Below, piece by piece: positions 7,916-15,029 of a stretch of 19,214 bases of DNA. The DNA is from Gemmatimonadota bacterium. GTDB lineage: Bacteria; Gemmatimonadota; Gemmatimonadetes; Gemmatimonadales; Gemmatimonadaceae. Location: the NCBI GenBank assembly GCA_031127185.1, contig JARIET010000018.1:1-19214 (forward strand), read 5' to 3'. Under the pieces are notes generated by a model. It was not told where the DNA came from and made no database searches. It worked only from the letters and a program-made list of their open reading frames with translations. The number at the start of each line of letters is the position of its first letter. The stretch's first letter is position 1. The position numbers and the translations under genes were made by a program.

Positions 7916-8358
7916 CTTCCCCGCCCCAGATCAATGATCAGCCGCGCACCGTCGAGCGTCGTCGTGAATCGTCCGAGCGCGCGTTCCGCGGGACCTTCAA
8001 GCACGGTGCCCTCGCGATTGTACTGCGAGCCGTGACAGGGGCATTCCAGGCGATCACCGGCGACCTCCACCGTGCAGCCCCGATGCGTGCAGACTGCCGA
8101 CAACGCGGCATAGCTCTGGTCACCAGTGCGAAGCACGATGATCGGGTCCGATGTGCCGCTCGGCAGAATCGTGATCGCGCCATTTTGGGCCGCGAGCTCC
8201 GGGTGATCGGCGAGCGCAAGAGAGATGCGGCCGTCGATCGCCGTCACCGGCCGCGCCATGACTGACGCGCAGCCGGTGAGCGCGGCGCCAGCGATTGCCC
8301 CGGTGCACGTGCCCAGGAACTGCCTGCGCCCAAGCACGGAACTCTCGGCGGGCATCAT
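7912..8358 (-). CDS. Tat-exported Rieske [2Fe-2S] lipoprotein
   Basis: This 148-residue protein starts with a twin-arginine signal (GRRQFLG, R11-R12) that leads into a lipobox LTGC at C30, so it should be folded in the cytoplasm, exported by Tat and lipid-anchored. The Rieske domain has both cluster boxes: C90-T-H92-R-G-C95 and C106-P-C108-H109. C90, H92, C106 and H109 would bind the 2Fe-2S cluster and C95-C108 form the stabilising disulphide, as in high-potential cytochrome bc1-type Rieske proteins. There is no cytochrome b gene nearby, so it is not part of an evident bc complex. It overlaps both neighbours by ATGA and is the second gene of the operon, which suggests direct electron exchange with the di-heme protein. 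Confidence 0.92.
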   Translation of the reverse strand: MMPAESSVLGRRQFLGTCTGAIAGAALTGCASVMARPVTAIDGRISLALADHPELAAQNGAITILPSGTSDPIIVLRTGDQSYAALSAVCTHRGCTVEVAGDRLECPCHGSQYNREGTVLEGPAERALGRFTTTLDGARLIIDLGRGR

Positions 8359-9587
8359 CGCGACTCCACGAAATCGAGCAGAGAGGCACGCTGGCCAACA
8401 CTGAGCCCGGCAAACGCTGTCCGCGCACGAAGCGCTTCGCCGCCGTGGAGCAGGATCGCCTGCTCAACGGTGCGGGCGCGACCGTCGTGCATCAGGAATG
8501 CCTGACCGTTGAGGAACTGCCGCATCAGCCTCAGGCCCCAGAGCGGTGTGGTGCGCCACTCACGGCCGCTCGCGCCGCCATCAGGACGATTGTCGGCGAG
8601 CGCGTCGCCCATGTCGTGAAGCAGCAGGTCGGAGTAGAGCGTGACGGGCTTGTTCGCGAGGGCGGCGATGGCGTGCAAACCGGTGTTGAGCGTTGGCACG
8701 TGGCACTGCGCGCAGCCGACCGAGGTGAACAACGACTTTCCTTCAGCGCGCGCGGCCGACTCAGCGCCGGCTGCTGGCGGGGCAAGCGTGCGCAGGTAGT
8801 GCACCACAGCGAGTACTGTGGCCGACGGCACCTCCGGGTCAGCCGCCAGGTCGAAGTTCTCCGCGGGCACCGGTGACATGGGATTCCGGTTTTCCTGCGG
8901 GTGGAACTCAGACGTGATGCCCATATCCTGGTGGTACGCTTCAACGGTCTGCTGCAGGATCGTTGGAGTCTGAGCCTTGCGGCCGAATCGACCGATGCGC
9001 GGGCCTGCTCCGCCACCGGGCTCAGTCGCTGGGACATACTCGTGCGAGGTCGTCCAGTTGGGGCGGCCGGAAATCCCATCGCCATTCGCGTCGTTTTCAT
9101 CCGCAAGCGCGATGAGCGCGGCGTCGGGAATCGCCTCGATCAGTCCGGCACCAAAGACGGGAGGCGGAAGCCGCACCGAGACTGCGACTCCGGTGGGGAT
9201 TGGTTCAGCGTGCGCGCCGGGGGTGGCTTTATCCTGAATCTGCGGGCCACCGATAGCGCCAAGAAATCCGTCGGCGACCGATCCAATTCGGTGGAGCGAG
9301 TTTTCCAGGCGGCCGCGGCCGTCTCCGCTATGGCAGGAGATGCACGAAACGTTGTTGAATACCGGGCCGAGGCCTGTCGCCGGACTAAAGCGCCGGCCGA
9401 ACTCCGCATCACCGCGTACAAACGCTGCCTGCTCGGCGGCCGTAAGTCCTTCGAGCGGCGCGTCGAACACGTCCCCGTCGTCAGGAGCGCTGGTGAGGAA
9501 ATCGCTGCAGGAGATCGCCACCAACGCGAGGACAGCGAGAAACACGACGCCGCGGGCCACCTTGAATGAAGTCAATAAAGTTAGCAC
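8355..9587 (-). CDS. Di-heme oxidoreductase lipoprotein (DUF1111 / COG3488)
   Basis: This protein of about 410 residues belongs to the DHOR family (putative di-heme peroxidases, also labelled thiol oxidoreductases). Two c-heme sites are present, C82-I-S-C85-H86 and C292-A-Q-C295-H296. The family's DANGDGISGR loop (166-175), a likely calcium site, and the LMHDGRARTVEQAILLHGGEA segment near the C-terminus are also seen. A signal peptide with lipobox AIS-C27 predicts a lipid-anchored periplasmic protein. The family occurs in iron-regulated operons with imelysin-type proteins in other bacteria, which fits the metal context here. The start is uncertain: GTG 9587 coincides with the predicted transcription start (a leaderless message), while GTG 9560 gives a shorter 17-residue signal peptide. 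It is the first gene of the six-gene operon. Confidence 0.9.
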   Translation of the reverse strand: MLTLLTSFKVARGVVFLAVLALVAISCSDFLTSAPDDGDVFDAPLEGLTAAEQAAFVRGDAEFGRRFSPATGLGPVFNNVSCISCHSGDGRGRLENSLHRIGSVADGFLGAIGGPQIQDKATPGAHAEPIPTGVAVSVRLPPPVFGAGLIEAIPDAALIALADENDANGDGISGRPNWTTSHEYVPATEPGGGAGPRIGRFGRKAQTPTILQQTVEAYHQDMGITSEFHPQENRNPMSPVPAENFDLAADPEVPSATVLAVVHYLRTLAPPAAGAESAARAEGKSLFTSVGCAQCHVPTLNTGLHAIAALANKPVTLYSDLLLHDMGDALADNRPDGGASGREWRTTPLWGLRLMRQFLNGQAFLMHDGRARTVEQAILLHGGEALRARTAFAGLSVGQRASLLDFVESR

Positions 9588-9594
9588 GCACTAA
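9581..9594. promoter_or_regulatory. TTAG-N6-CTAA palindrome, candidate metalloregulator operator
   Basis: Read on the plus strand, TTAGCACGCACTAA has 4-bp inverted arms TTAG/CTAA separated by six bases. TTAG...CTAA half-sites are characteristic of DtxR/MntR-family operators. It covers the predicted start of the leftward transcript and its -10 edge, and lies in the gap shared with the rightward unit. The regulator is encoded as the last gene of the leftward operon. A 4-bp arm pair is weak on its own, so this stands on position and context. Confidence 0.4.
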
Positions 9595-9622
9595 ATATTG
9601 TGTTTATACCTCCTAATATCAA
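9594..9622 (-). promoter_or_regulatory. Candidate promoter of the di-heme/Rieske/porin/mntH operon
   Basis: On the minus strand TTGATA (9622-9617) is followed after 17 bases by AATATT (9599-9594). Transcription would begin near 9587, at the first GTG. The patch is notably AT-rich compared with its surroundings. The AGGAGG at 9614-9609 lies inside the spacer and is too far (21 bases) from the GTG to act as its SD. Confidence 0.45.
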
Positions 9623-9722
9623 CCCTCAGGCAACCGATGCACGGTTCCGCGGGTTACGCTGCCGTCACTCCATTCCCGCCCGCATTTTTCCATTGATCGG
9701 CCCACCTACGTCCCGCCCCACC

Positions 9723-11078
9723 ATGCCTCACGCACGCGTAACAGCACTGGCGGTCCTCGCCCTCACTTCCAGCGCCACGCCGCTCCTGGCGAACGGCACC
9801 GTGGTTTCGGCACACGCGGTCACGAGATCGGTTCACGCGGCAGCAACGACCACCGTGGGTGCCAACGCGGCCAACGCGGCCACCGCGCACGCCGCGCGCA
9901 TCCCGGCCTTTGCACGCAAATACAAGATCAGCTGCAGCGTCTGTCACGCCCCGGTTCCCAAGCTCACGGCTACCGGCGAAGCATTCGCCGGCAATGGGTT
10001 CGAGTTTGAGGTTGGTGAAGAGCCACGCGACACGGTTGCGACCGGCGACAACCTCCTCCGCCTGCAAAACTCGGTTCCGCTCGGCATCCGCATGGATGCG
10101 TATGCATCGCTACTGACCAAGTCGTCCGGCGGCAAAGTTGCCAACGACTTGCAGACGCCATGGGTGATGAAGCTGCTGTCCGGCGGCCAGATTTCCGACA
10201 AGATCAGCTACTACGCCTACTTCCTGCTCGGCGAACGCGGCGAAGTGGGCGGACTCGAGGACGCCTACATCCAGTTCACCGACATCAGGAACTCGGGCGT
10301 GAGCGTGATCGTCGGGCAGTTCCAGGTATCCGATCCCCTGTTCAAGCGCGAGCTGCGCCTGATGTACGACGACTATCAGCCGTATCGCGTGCGTGTGGGC
10401 AAAACCATCGCCGACCTGACATATGACCGAGGTGTCATGGCGCTCTGGTCGCCGTGGGCAGGCGGTGACCTCTCGGCATCAGTCGTGGCCGGCCGAGGCC
10501 TCAACCACGCCAACGATCAGCGGCAATACGACGGCGACAACGACAAGAACGTCGCCCTCCGATACACACAGGATATCGGCAAGCTGCGGCTCGGCATGTA
10601 CGGCTACACGGGCCGCGAAAAGCAGAATGATCGCTACAACCAGATCAGCATCTGGGGGCCGGATGCCACGCTGGCGCTTGGCAGCAAGACTGAACTCAAT
10701 CTCCAGTATCTCGTTCGCAAGGACGATGATCCGTTCTATGGAACGTGCACGACGCTGGCCCCCTGCCCCGGCGGGCACACGCGCGCGTTTGGCACGACGG
10801 TGAAGTCGGGGTTCGCAGAGGCCGTCATCTCGCCACAGGGCCCGACCGGGCGCTGGTTCATCACCGGCCTGTACAACTGGGTGCAGTCGGACGACCCAGT
10901 GGTCTCGCTGCGGCTCGGCGAGCAGGCAACGGCCCCGGGGTACGTGAGTGACTATCGCACAGCCGCGGGCGCGTTGCACTTCGTGTATCGCCGGAACGTG
11001 CGGATGCTTGGCGAGATTTCGTGGGATCTCGAGCGCGAGGTCGGCAGGCTGATCACCGGCCTGGTGGTTGGGTTCTAG
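9723..11078 (+). CDS. c-type cytochrome fused to an outer-membrane beta-barrel
   Basis: The protein (451 residues from ATG 9723) has a Sec signal peptide (about 1-24, ending LLANG), a 35-residue Ala/Thr-rich linker, and then one heme c site, C71-S-V-C74-H75, in the segment RIPAFARKYKISCSVCHAP. The remaining ~350 residues read as an outer-membrane barrel: YYAYFLLGERGEVGGLEDAYIQF, LRLGMYGYTG, TELNLQYLVRK and other alternating strands, ending ITGLVVGF with a terminal Phe. A single polypeptide holding a heme at the periplasmic mouth of a barrel would be suited to moving electrons across the outer membrane (inference). An in-frame ATG at 9600 adds 41 residues without a signal-like start, so I prefer 9723. 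No SD is visible. It is followed after two bases by a cytochrome c gene. Confidence 0.85.
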   Translation: MPHARVTALAVLALTSSATPLLANGTVVSAHAVTRSVHAAATTTVGANAANAATAHAARIPAFARKYKISCSVCHAPVPKLTATGEAFAGNGFEFEVGEEPRDTVATGDNLLRLQNSVPLGIRMDAYASLLTKSSGGKVANDLQTPWVMKLLSGGQISDKISYYAYFLLGERGEVGGLEDAYIQFTDIRNSGVSVIVGQFQVSDPLFKRELRLMYDDYQPYRVRVGKTIADLTYDRGVMALWSPWAGGDLSASVVAGRGLNHANDQRQYDGDNDKNVALRYTQDIGKLRLGMYGYTGREKQNDRYNQISIWGPDATLALGSKTELNLQYLVRKDDDPFYGTCTTLAPCPGGHTRAFGTTVKSGFAEAVISPQGPTGRWFITGLYNWVQSDDPVVSLRLGEQATAPGYVSDYRTAAGALHFVYRRNVRMLGEISWDLEREVGRLITGLVVGF

Positions 11079-11080
11079 CG

Positions 11081-11485
11081 ATGCGGCGCGTCGCGATAGC
11101 TGTGCTGCTCGTTGCCGCCGCGGCCACGTTTGGTGGCCGCGCGTGGGCGCAGGCGGCGCAACAGGCTGCCGAGCTCGCTCCTACGCCGCAGGAGATTGCC
11201 AAGGGCGATAGCATCTATCGCGGCAGGCTGGCTGGCGGCACCTGCTTCACCTGCCATCAGCTGAACGCGAAGGGCCTGCCGGGGCTGGCGCCCGATCTCA
11301 CGGATGCCAAGTGGCTCCACGGCGACGGCAGTCTCGCGTTCATCGTTGCCACGATCCAGAAGGGCGTGGCGAAGCCGAAGGCCGCAAGCGCGCCAATGCT
11401 CCCGCGCGGTGGAACCAACCTCACCGACGATCAGGTGAAGGCCGTCGCCGCGTACGTGTATTCGCTGCGGAGCGTGAAGAAGTAG
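11081..11485 (+). CDS. Small periplasmic cytochrome c
   Basis: This 134-residue protein has a signal peptide (MRRVAIAVLL to about residue 24, ending AWA-Q) and a class I cytochrome c domain. The heme site is C55-F-T-C58-H59 and the sixth ligand is most likely M106 in SAPMLPRGG; the C-terminal helix LTDDQVKAVAAYVYSL is typical. It should be a soluble periplasmic electron carrier of fairly high potential. Its ATG is two bases after the stop of the cytochrome-barrel gene, so the two are almost certainly co-transcribed, and it is a natural electron partner for that protein. A longer upstream frame (from 11021) lies inside the preceding gene and was not used. Confidence 0.93.
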   Translation: MRRVAIAVLLVAAAATFGGRAWAQAAQQAAELAPTPQEIAKGDSIYRGRLAGGTCFTCHQLNAKGLPGLAPDLTDAKWLHGDGSLAFIVATIQKGVAKPKAASAPMLPRGGTNLTDDQVKAVAAYVYSLRSVKK

Positions 11486-11520
11486 GCTGCCGTGGCGGGG
11501 GAAGGCTAGGTTTCCGCTCC

Positions 11521-13527
11521 ATGATTCGCGTCTCCGCAGTACTGATCTTCTCCGCCGCTGCGCTGCAGGCGCAGGGCGCCCCGCCCCGCCCTGACTCTGT
11601 CAGGACGGACTCCGTCCGCGCACTGCGCGCCGCGGTGATCTCCGCTACGCGCGCTGAGCGCCGCGTGGAGGACACGCCGATCCGCGTTGAAGTCGTGGAC
11701 GAAGAGGAGATCGCCGAGAAGACTGCGATGACGCCGGGCGACATCACGATGATGTTGAACGAGACGCCCGGGCTTCGCGTGCAGACCACATCGCCGTCAC
11801 TCGGTGGCGCAGGTGTTCGCGTGCAAGGCCTGCGCGGGCGCTACACCTTGCTGCTTGCCGACGGACTGCCGCTCTTTGGCGAATCGTCGAGTGGCCTCGG
11901 ACTGCTGCAGATTCCGCCGATTGATCTGGCCCGCGCGGAAATCATCAAGGGCACGACCTCTGCGCTCTATGGACCGTCCGCGCTTGGCGGAGTAATCAAC
12001 CTTGTGTCACGCCGACCATCGGATGAGCCGGAAACTGAACTTCTCTTCAACCAGACGTCGCGAAACGGCACCGACGCAGTCCTCTTCGCATCGCGCCCGT
12101 TCGCCGCGAAGGGTTGGGGCGGCACGCTACTCACGTCTGCCCACAGGCAGGGCCGGAGCGACATCGACGATGACGGATGGACCGACCTCCCGTCGTTCGA
12201 GCGAATCGTGGTGCGTCCGCGCCTCTTCTATGAAGACATCGGTCGGCGTTCGCTGCTCGTCACTACCGGCGTCACCATTGAGGAGCGTGCCGGTGGCACC
12301 ATGCCGGGACGACTTGCACCCGATGGTGAGGCATTCGCCGAGGGACTTGGAACGGTACGCGTGGATGCAGGCGCAACGGCGCGCTTCTGGTCATCGCGCG
12401 GTGATCTGCTGGCCGCGCGCGCGTCCGTGAGTGATCAGCGACACCGGCATCGGATCGGCAGCGTGCTGGAACGCGACGAACACCGCACGCTCTTCGCCGA
12501 GCTTACGCAGACGATCCCCCGCGGCGCGAGCACATGGGTGGCCGGCGCAAGCTTTGACCTGACGGACTACGCAAACCGCGCGGCGAGCGGATTTTCGTAC
12601 ACCTACGCCACGCCGGCCGTGTTTGCACAGATTGACCGCGACATCAACTCATGGTTGATCGCCTCCGCGAATGCGCGCGTGGATGCACACAGCGAGTATG
12701 GCGCGGCGTTCAATCCGCGCGTGTCGTTGCTCGCGCGCCCATCGAGCGGCGCTTTGGCGGGCTGGACCGCGCGGCTCTCCGTTGGGCGCGGCACTTTTGC
12801 GCCCGGGCCCATCACGGAGGACACCGAAGTCAGCGGACTCTCGTCGTTGCGCCCTCTCACCGGACTGGAACCCGAACGCGCACTCGGCACATCGGCAGAT
12901 ATCGGCGGACTGCTTATCATTTCCGATGAGAAGCGGCTCGAGTTCAACGTCGCGGCGTATGCCAACTCTGTGGCCGACGCAGTGCATGCGGTGGACGAGA
13001 CGGCGACCACTCCCACCGGAGCGCACTTCTTTCGCTTCATGAACGCCCCCCTGGAATCGCGGACGTATGGCGGCGAACTGTTGGCCCGCCTGGTTGCCGG
13101 CGACGCGCGCATCACGGCGAGCTACAGTTTCACCGGAGCCACGGAGTGGGACGCGGCTTCGCTAACGTCGCGTACGCGTGTGGACTCACCGCTGATCCCC
13201 CGTCATGCCGCCGGACTTGTTGCCACGGTCGAGCGCGAGGACGCCGGCCGTGCGGGGCTGGAGCTTTACTACATCGGCAAACAGAAGCTCAACGATGATC
13301 CCTACAGGAGCGAGAGCCACCCCCACGTGGTTGTAGGCCTGCTCATGGAAAAGATCATCGGGCGCGCACGCTGGTTCGTGAACGCCGAGAATCTGCTTGA
13401 CGAGCGGCAGACGCACTACGACTCGCTGGTGCTGCCGGCGCGAGGTCGCGGCGGCCGCTGGACCAACGACGTGTGGGCGCCGCTGGACGGGCGGACGGTG
13501 AATGCGGGAGTGCGGTTCGGACTCTGA
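11521..13527 (+). CDS. TonB-dependent outer-membrane receptor
   Basis: This 668-residue protein has a signal peptide (about 1-18, ending LQA-Q) and a plug domain at roughly 35-165. The plug is recognisable from IRVEVVDEEEIAEK, GVRVQGLRGRYTLLLADGLPL and the LARAEIIKGTTSALYGPSALGGVIN segment. A 22-strand type barrel follows and ends in NAGVRFGL. Such receptors import siderophores, cobalamin, heme, metal chelates or sugars using TonB-ExbBD energy; the ligand cannot be read from the sequence. No clear TonB box is visible before the plug. The size is small-to-average for the family. It lies 35 bases after the cytochrome c gene in the same direction and probably shares its transcript, tying active outer-membrane uptake to the redox genes. 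ATG 11521 was chosen for the signal peptide; the open frame extends further upstream. Confidence 0.93.
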   Translation: MIRVSAVLIFSAAALQAQGAPPRPDSVRTDSVRALRAAVISATRAERRVEDTPIRVEVVDEEEIAEKTAMTPGDITMMLNETPGLRVQTTSPSLGGAGVRVQGLRGRYTLLLADGLPLFGESSSGLGLLQIPPIDLARAEIIKGTTSALYGPSALGGVINLVSRRPSDEPETELLFNQTSRNGTDAVLFASRPFAAKGWGGTLLTSAHRQGRSDIDDDGWTDLPSFERIVVRPRLFYEDIGRRSLLVTTGVTIEERAGGTMPGRLAPDGEAFAEGLGTVRVDAGATARFWSSRGDLLAARASVSDQRHRHRIGSVLERDEHRTLFAELTQTIPRGASTWVAGASFDLTDYANRAASGFSYTYATPAVFAQIDRDINSWLIASANARVDAHSEYGAAFNPRVSLLARPSSGALAGWTARLSVGRGTFAPGPITEDTEVSGLSSLRPLTGLEPERALGTSADIGGLLIISDEKRLEFNVAAYANSVADAVHAVDETATTPTGAHFFRFMNAPLESRTYGGELLARLVAGDARITASYSFTGATEWDAASLTSRTRVDSPLIPRHAAGLVATVEREDAGRAGLELYYIGKQKLNDDPYRSESHPHVVVGLLMEKIIGRARWFVNAENLLDERQTHYDSLVLPARGRGGRWTNDVWAPLDGRTVNAGVRFGL

Positions 13528-13532
13528 GGTCG

Positions 13533-14747
13533 TTATCGGCCCAGCGAGGCCCGAATCGCCTGCGTCATCGGCCCGAGCAGTCCCGGTACGCGTTCGCCGA
13601 AAATGTTCCAGGCAAACGACACGGCGACCAAGTCTGCCGACGGGACTACGAGCAGAAACTGTCCGCCAAATCCCTGCCCGGCCCAGATCTCAAGTCCGTC
13701 GCGGTCTACCCGCCACCACTGGTAGCCGTAGCCCCATCCGGCCTGATTGACCGAGGGCACCAGGCGCAAAGTGGCCTCGCGGACGAACGACTCGGGCAGG
13801 ATGCGCTTACCGTTCCACTCGCCGCCGCGAAGGTAGAGATAGCCGATGCGGGCGAGCGACTCCGCCGAAAGAAAGAGTCCTCCCTCACCATCGGGTAGAC
13901 CGCCGCCGGCGATTTTCCAGTGGAAGTCCCGGATACCAATCGGCTCAAAGAGGTACTTTCGCGCATACTCGACGGGCGATTCCCCGGTGGCTTCGCGGAT
14001 CACCGCGCCAATCAGGTGACTGCCTCCGCTGTTGTATGCCCACTTGGTGCCCGGGTCGGCATCCATCGGCTGGCTTAGCGTGAACCGCGACCAATCTGCG
14101 CTCGCCTCGAGCTGGACCGTGGTGTTGGTGGCGTCGAGCGGGCGATCCTGTTCGTGCCATTCGATGCCGGTCCGCATTGTGAGCAAATCAGCGAGGGTAG
14201 CCCGCGCGAGCCGCGGGTCCGGGTTCGGCGGCGCGTGCTGTTGCAAACGCCGCATCATTGGCTCCTGCAAGTCGCGAATCGCGCCGCGCTGCATCGCCAC
14301 ACCAAAGACGGTCGCGATCACCGACTTGGTGACGGATTGCAGTGTGTGCACATCGCGACCGCGATAGAAAGGATGGACATCAGGCTCGAAGTAGTTGAAC
14401 TCGGGCGCCGAGACGAACCCGTCGCAGGCGCCAGCGCCGCATCCGATGGTGGTACGCTTGCCCGCGCTAATGGCCTTGTAGTCGCGCGGATACGTGTGGT
14501 TCACGACCGCGTAGCCGTTTCGGATAACGAGCAGACGATCCACGTTGCCGTACCGGCCGGAGCGAATGGCACTGTCCAGCGTTATCCAGGGCGCAGCGGC
14601 GAGTTGCTGCGCGTCCGGTGTAGACACGCTCCAGGTGGCGGCAGGCCACGGTGCAGGGGACTGGGCGCCGAGCGTGAAAGGTCCAGCGGCTGTTATCGAC
14701 CAGAAGAACGCAGCGGCAGCTATGGGCTGGCGGCATGAGTGCGGCAT
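13533..14747 (-). CDS. Secreted serine hydrolase of the beta-lactamase / class C family
   Basis: This 404-residue protein has a signal peptide (about 1-28, ending LGA-Q) and the penicillin-binding-protein/AmpC-like fold. The SxxK motif is S138-V-T-K141 (in HTLQSVTKS), the second motif is Y238-N-S240 within WAYNSGGSHLIG, and a late GQGFGGQF stretch fits the third position. The YNSGGSHL form resembles NylB-type 6-aminohexanoate-dimer hydrolases and family VIII esterases more than true AmpC enzymes, so esterase or amidase activity is more likely than antibiotic resistance. ATG 14747 was preferred over a longer frame to 14855 because only it gives an N-terminal signal peptide. It converges with the TonB receptor gene with five bases between the stops and no visible terminator. 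Confidence 0.9.
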   Translation of the reverse strand: MPHSCRQPIAAAAFFWSITAAGPFTLGAQSPAPWPAATWSVSTPDAQQLAAAPWITLDSAIRSGRYGNVDRLLVIRNGYAVVNHTYPRDYKAISAGKRTTIGCGAGACDGFVSAPEFNYFEPDVHPFYRGRDVHTLQSVTKSVIATVFGVAMQRGAIRDLQEPMMRRLQQHAPPNPDPRLARATLADLLTMRTGIEWHEQDRPLDATNTTVQLEASADWSRFTLSQPMDADPGTKWAYNSGGSHLIGAVIREATGESPVEYARKYLFEPIGIRDFHWKIAGGGLPDGEGGLFLSAESLARIGYLYLRGGEWNGKRILPESFVREATLRLVPSVNQAGWGYGYQWWRVDRDGLEIWAGQGFGGQFLLVVPSADLVAVSFAWNIFGERVPGLLGPMTQAIRASLGR

Positions 14748-14861
14748 GGGGTCCGGTGGTCGGGGAATGCGCAGATATACCGTCAGTGCGCCATTACGCA
14801 AAGAGCGTTGGCTGGGGCAGCTTGCCCCGCACTGCGCGTTGCGCGAACGGATCACTCGCCG

Positions 14862-14918
14862 GGCGCGCCGCGGTACATGAGCCCGGAGCAGGCCGCCGGT
14901 GATCGCGTGCTCGGCGAC
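14862..14918 (+). pseudogene. Relic of a Ser/Thr protein kinase activation loop
   Basis: In one plus-strand frame this short stretch reads GAPRYMSPEQAAGDRVLGD. It matches the P+1 loop and APE-motif region of bacterial Hanks-type kinases (GTPxYMSPEQAxGD...). The expected continuation with the conserved RSDIYxLG segment is absent, and the catalytic HRD/DFG motifs are not seen upstream. It lies in the 282-base gap between the serine hydrolase and the ATPase; the frame runs 14739-15020 but is otherwise without recognisable sequence. I read it as the debris of a kinase gene broken by deletion or by arrival of the ATPase gene. Only about 19 residues support it. Confidence 0.5.
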
Positions 14919-14995
14919 GAGCGCATCACCTGCGCGCGAGAGGGCGGGCGACCGTTGTCAAGGGAGCGAAACGGTCAGCACCATGAAAAAGGAAC

Positions 14996-15023
14996 TTGCG
15001 ATATTCGATTTTCGTGGTAAACT
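14996..15023 (+). promoter_or_regulatory. Promoter of the ATPase gene, probably giving a leaderless mRNA
   Basis: TTGCGA (14996-15001), a 16-base spacer and TAAACT (15018-15023) lie in an AT-rich patch. The predicted start, seven bases after the -10, is 15030, which is the A of the ATPase ATG. There is no SD in front of that ATG (ACTTTTCCC), consistent with leaderless translation. Confidence 0.5.
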
Positions 15024-15029
15024 TTTCCC

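Noticed and set aside
9609..9614. AGGAGG on the minus strand as the ribosome site of the di-heme protein
   Set aside because: It is 21 bases from the GTG at 9587, with no start codon at normal distance, and it falls in the spacer of the likely promoter.
13528..13532. Shared terminator between the convergent TonB receptor and serine hydrolase genes
   Set aside because: Only five bases separate the stops and no hairpin with a T-run can be seen around them.
13533..14747. A true AmpC-type antibiotic-resistance beta-lactamase
   Set aside because: The second motif is YNS in a NylB-like SGGSHL context rather than the AmpC YAN, and the third motif is not KTG. The general serine hydrolase label is safer.
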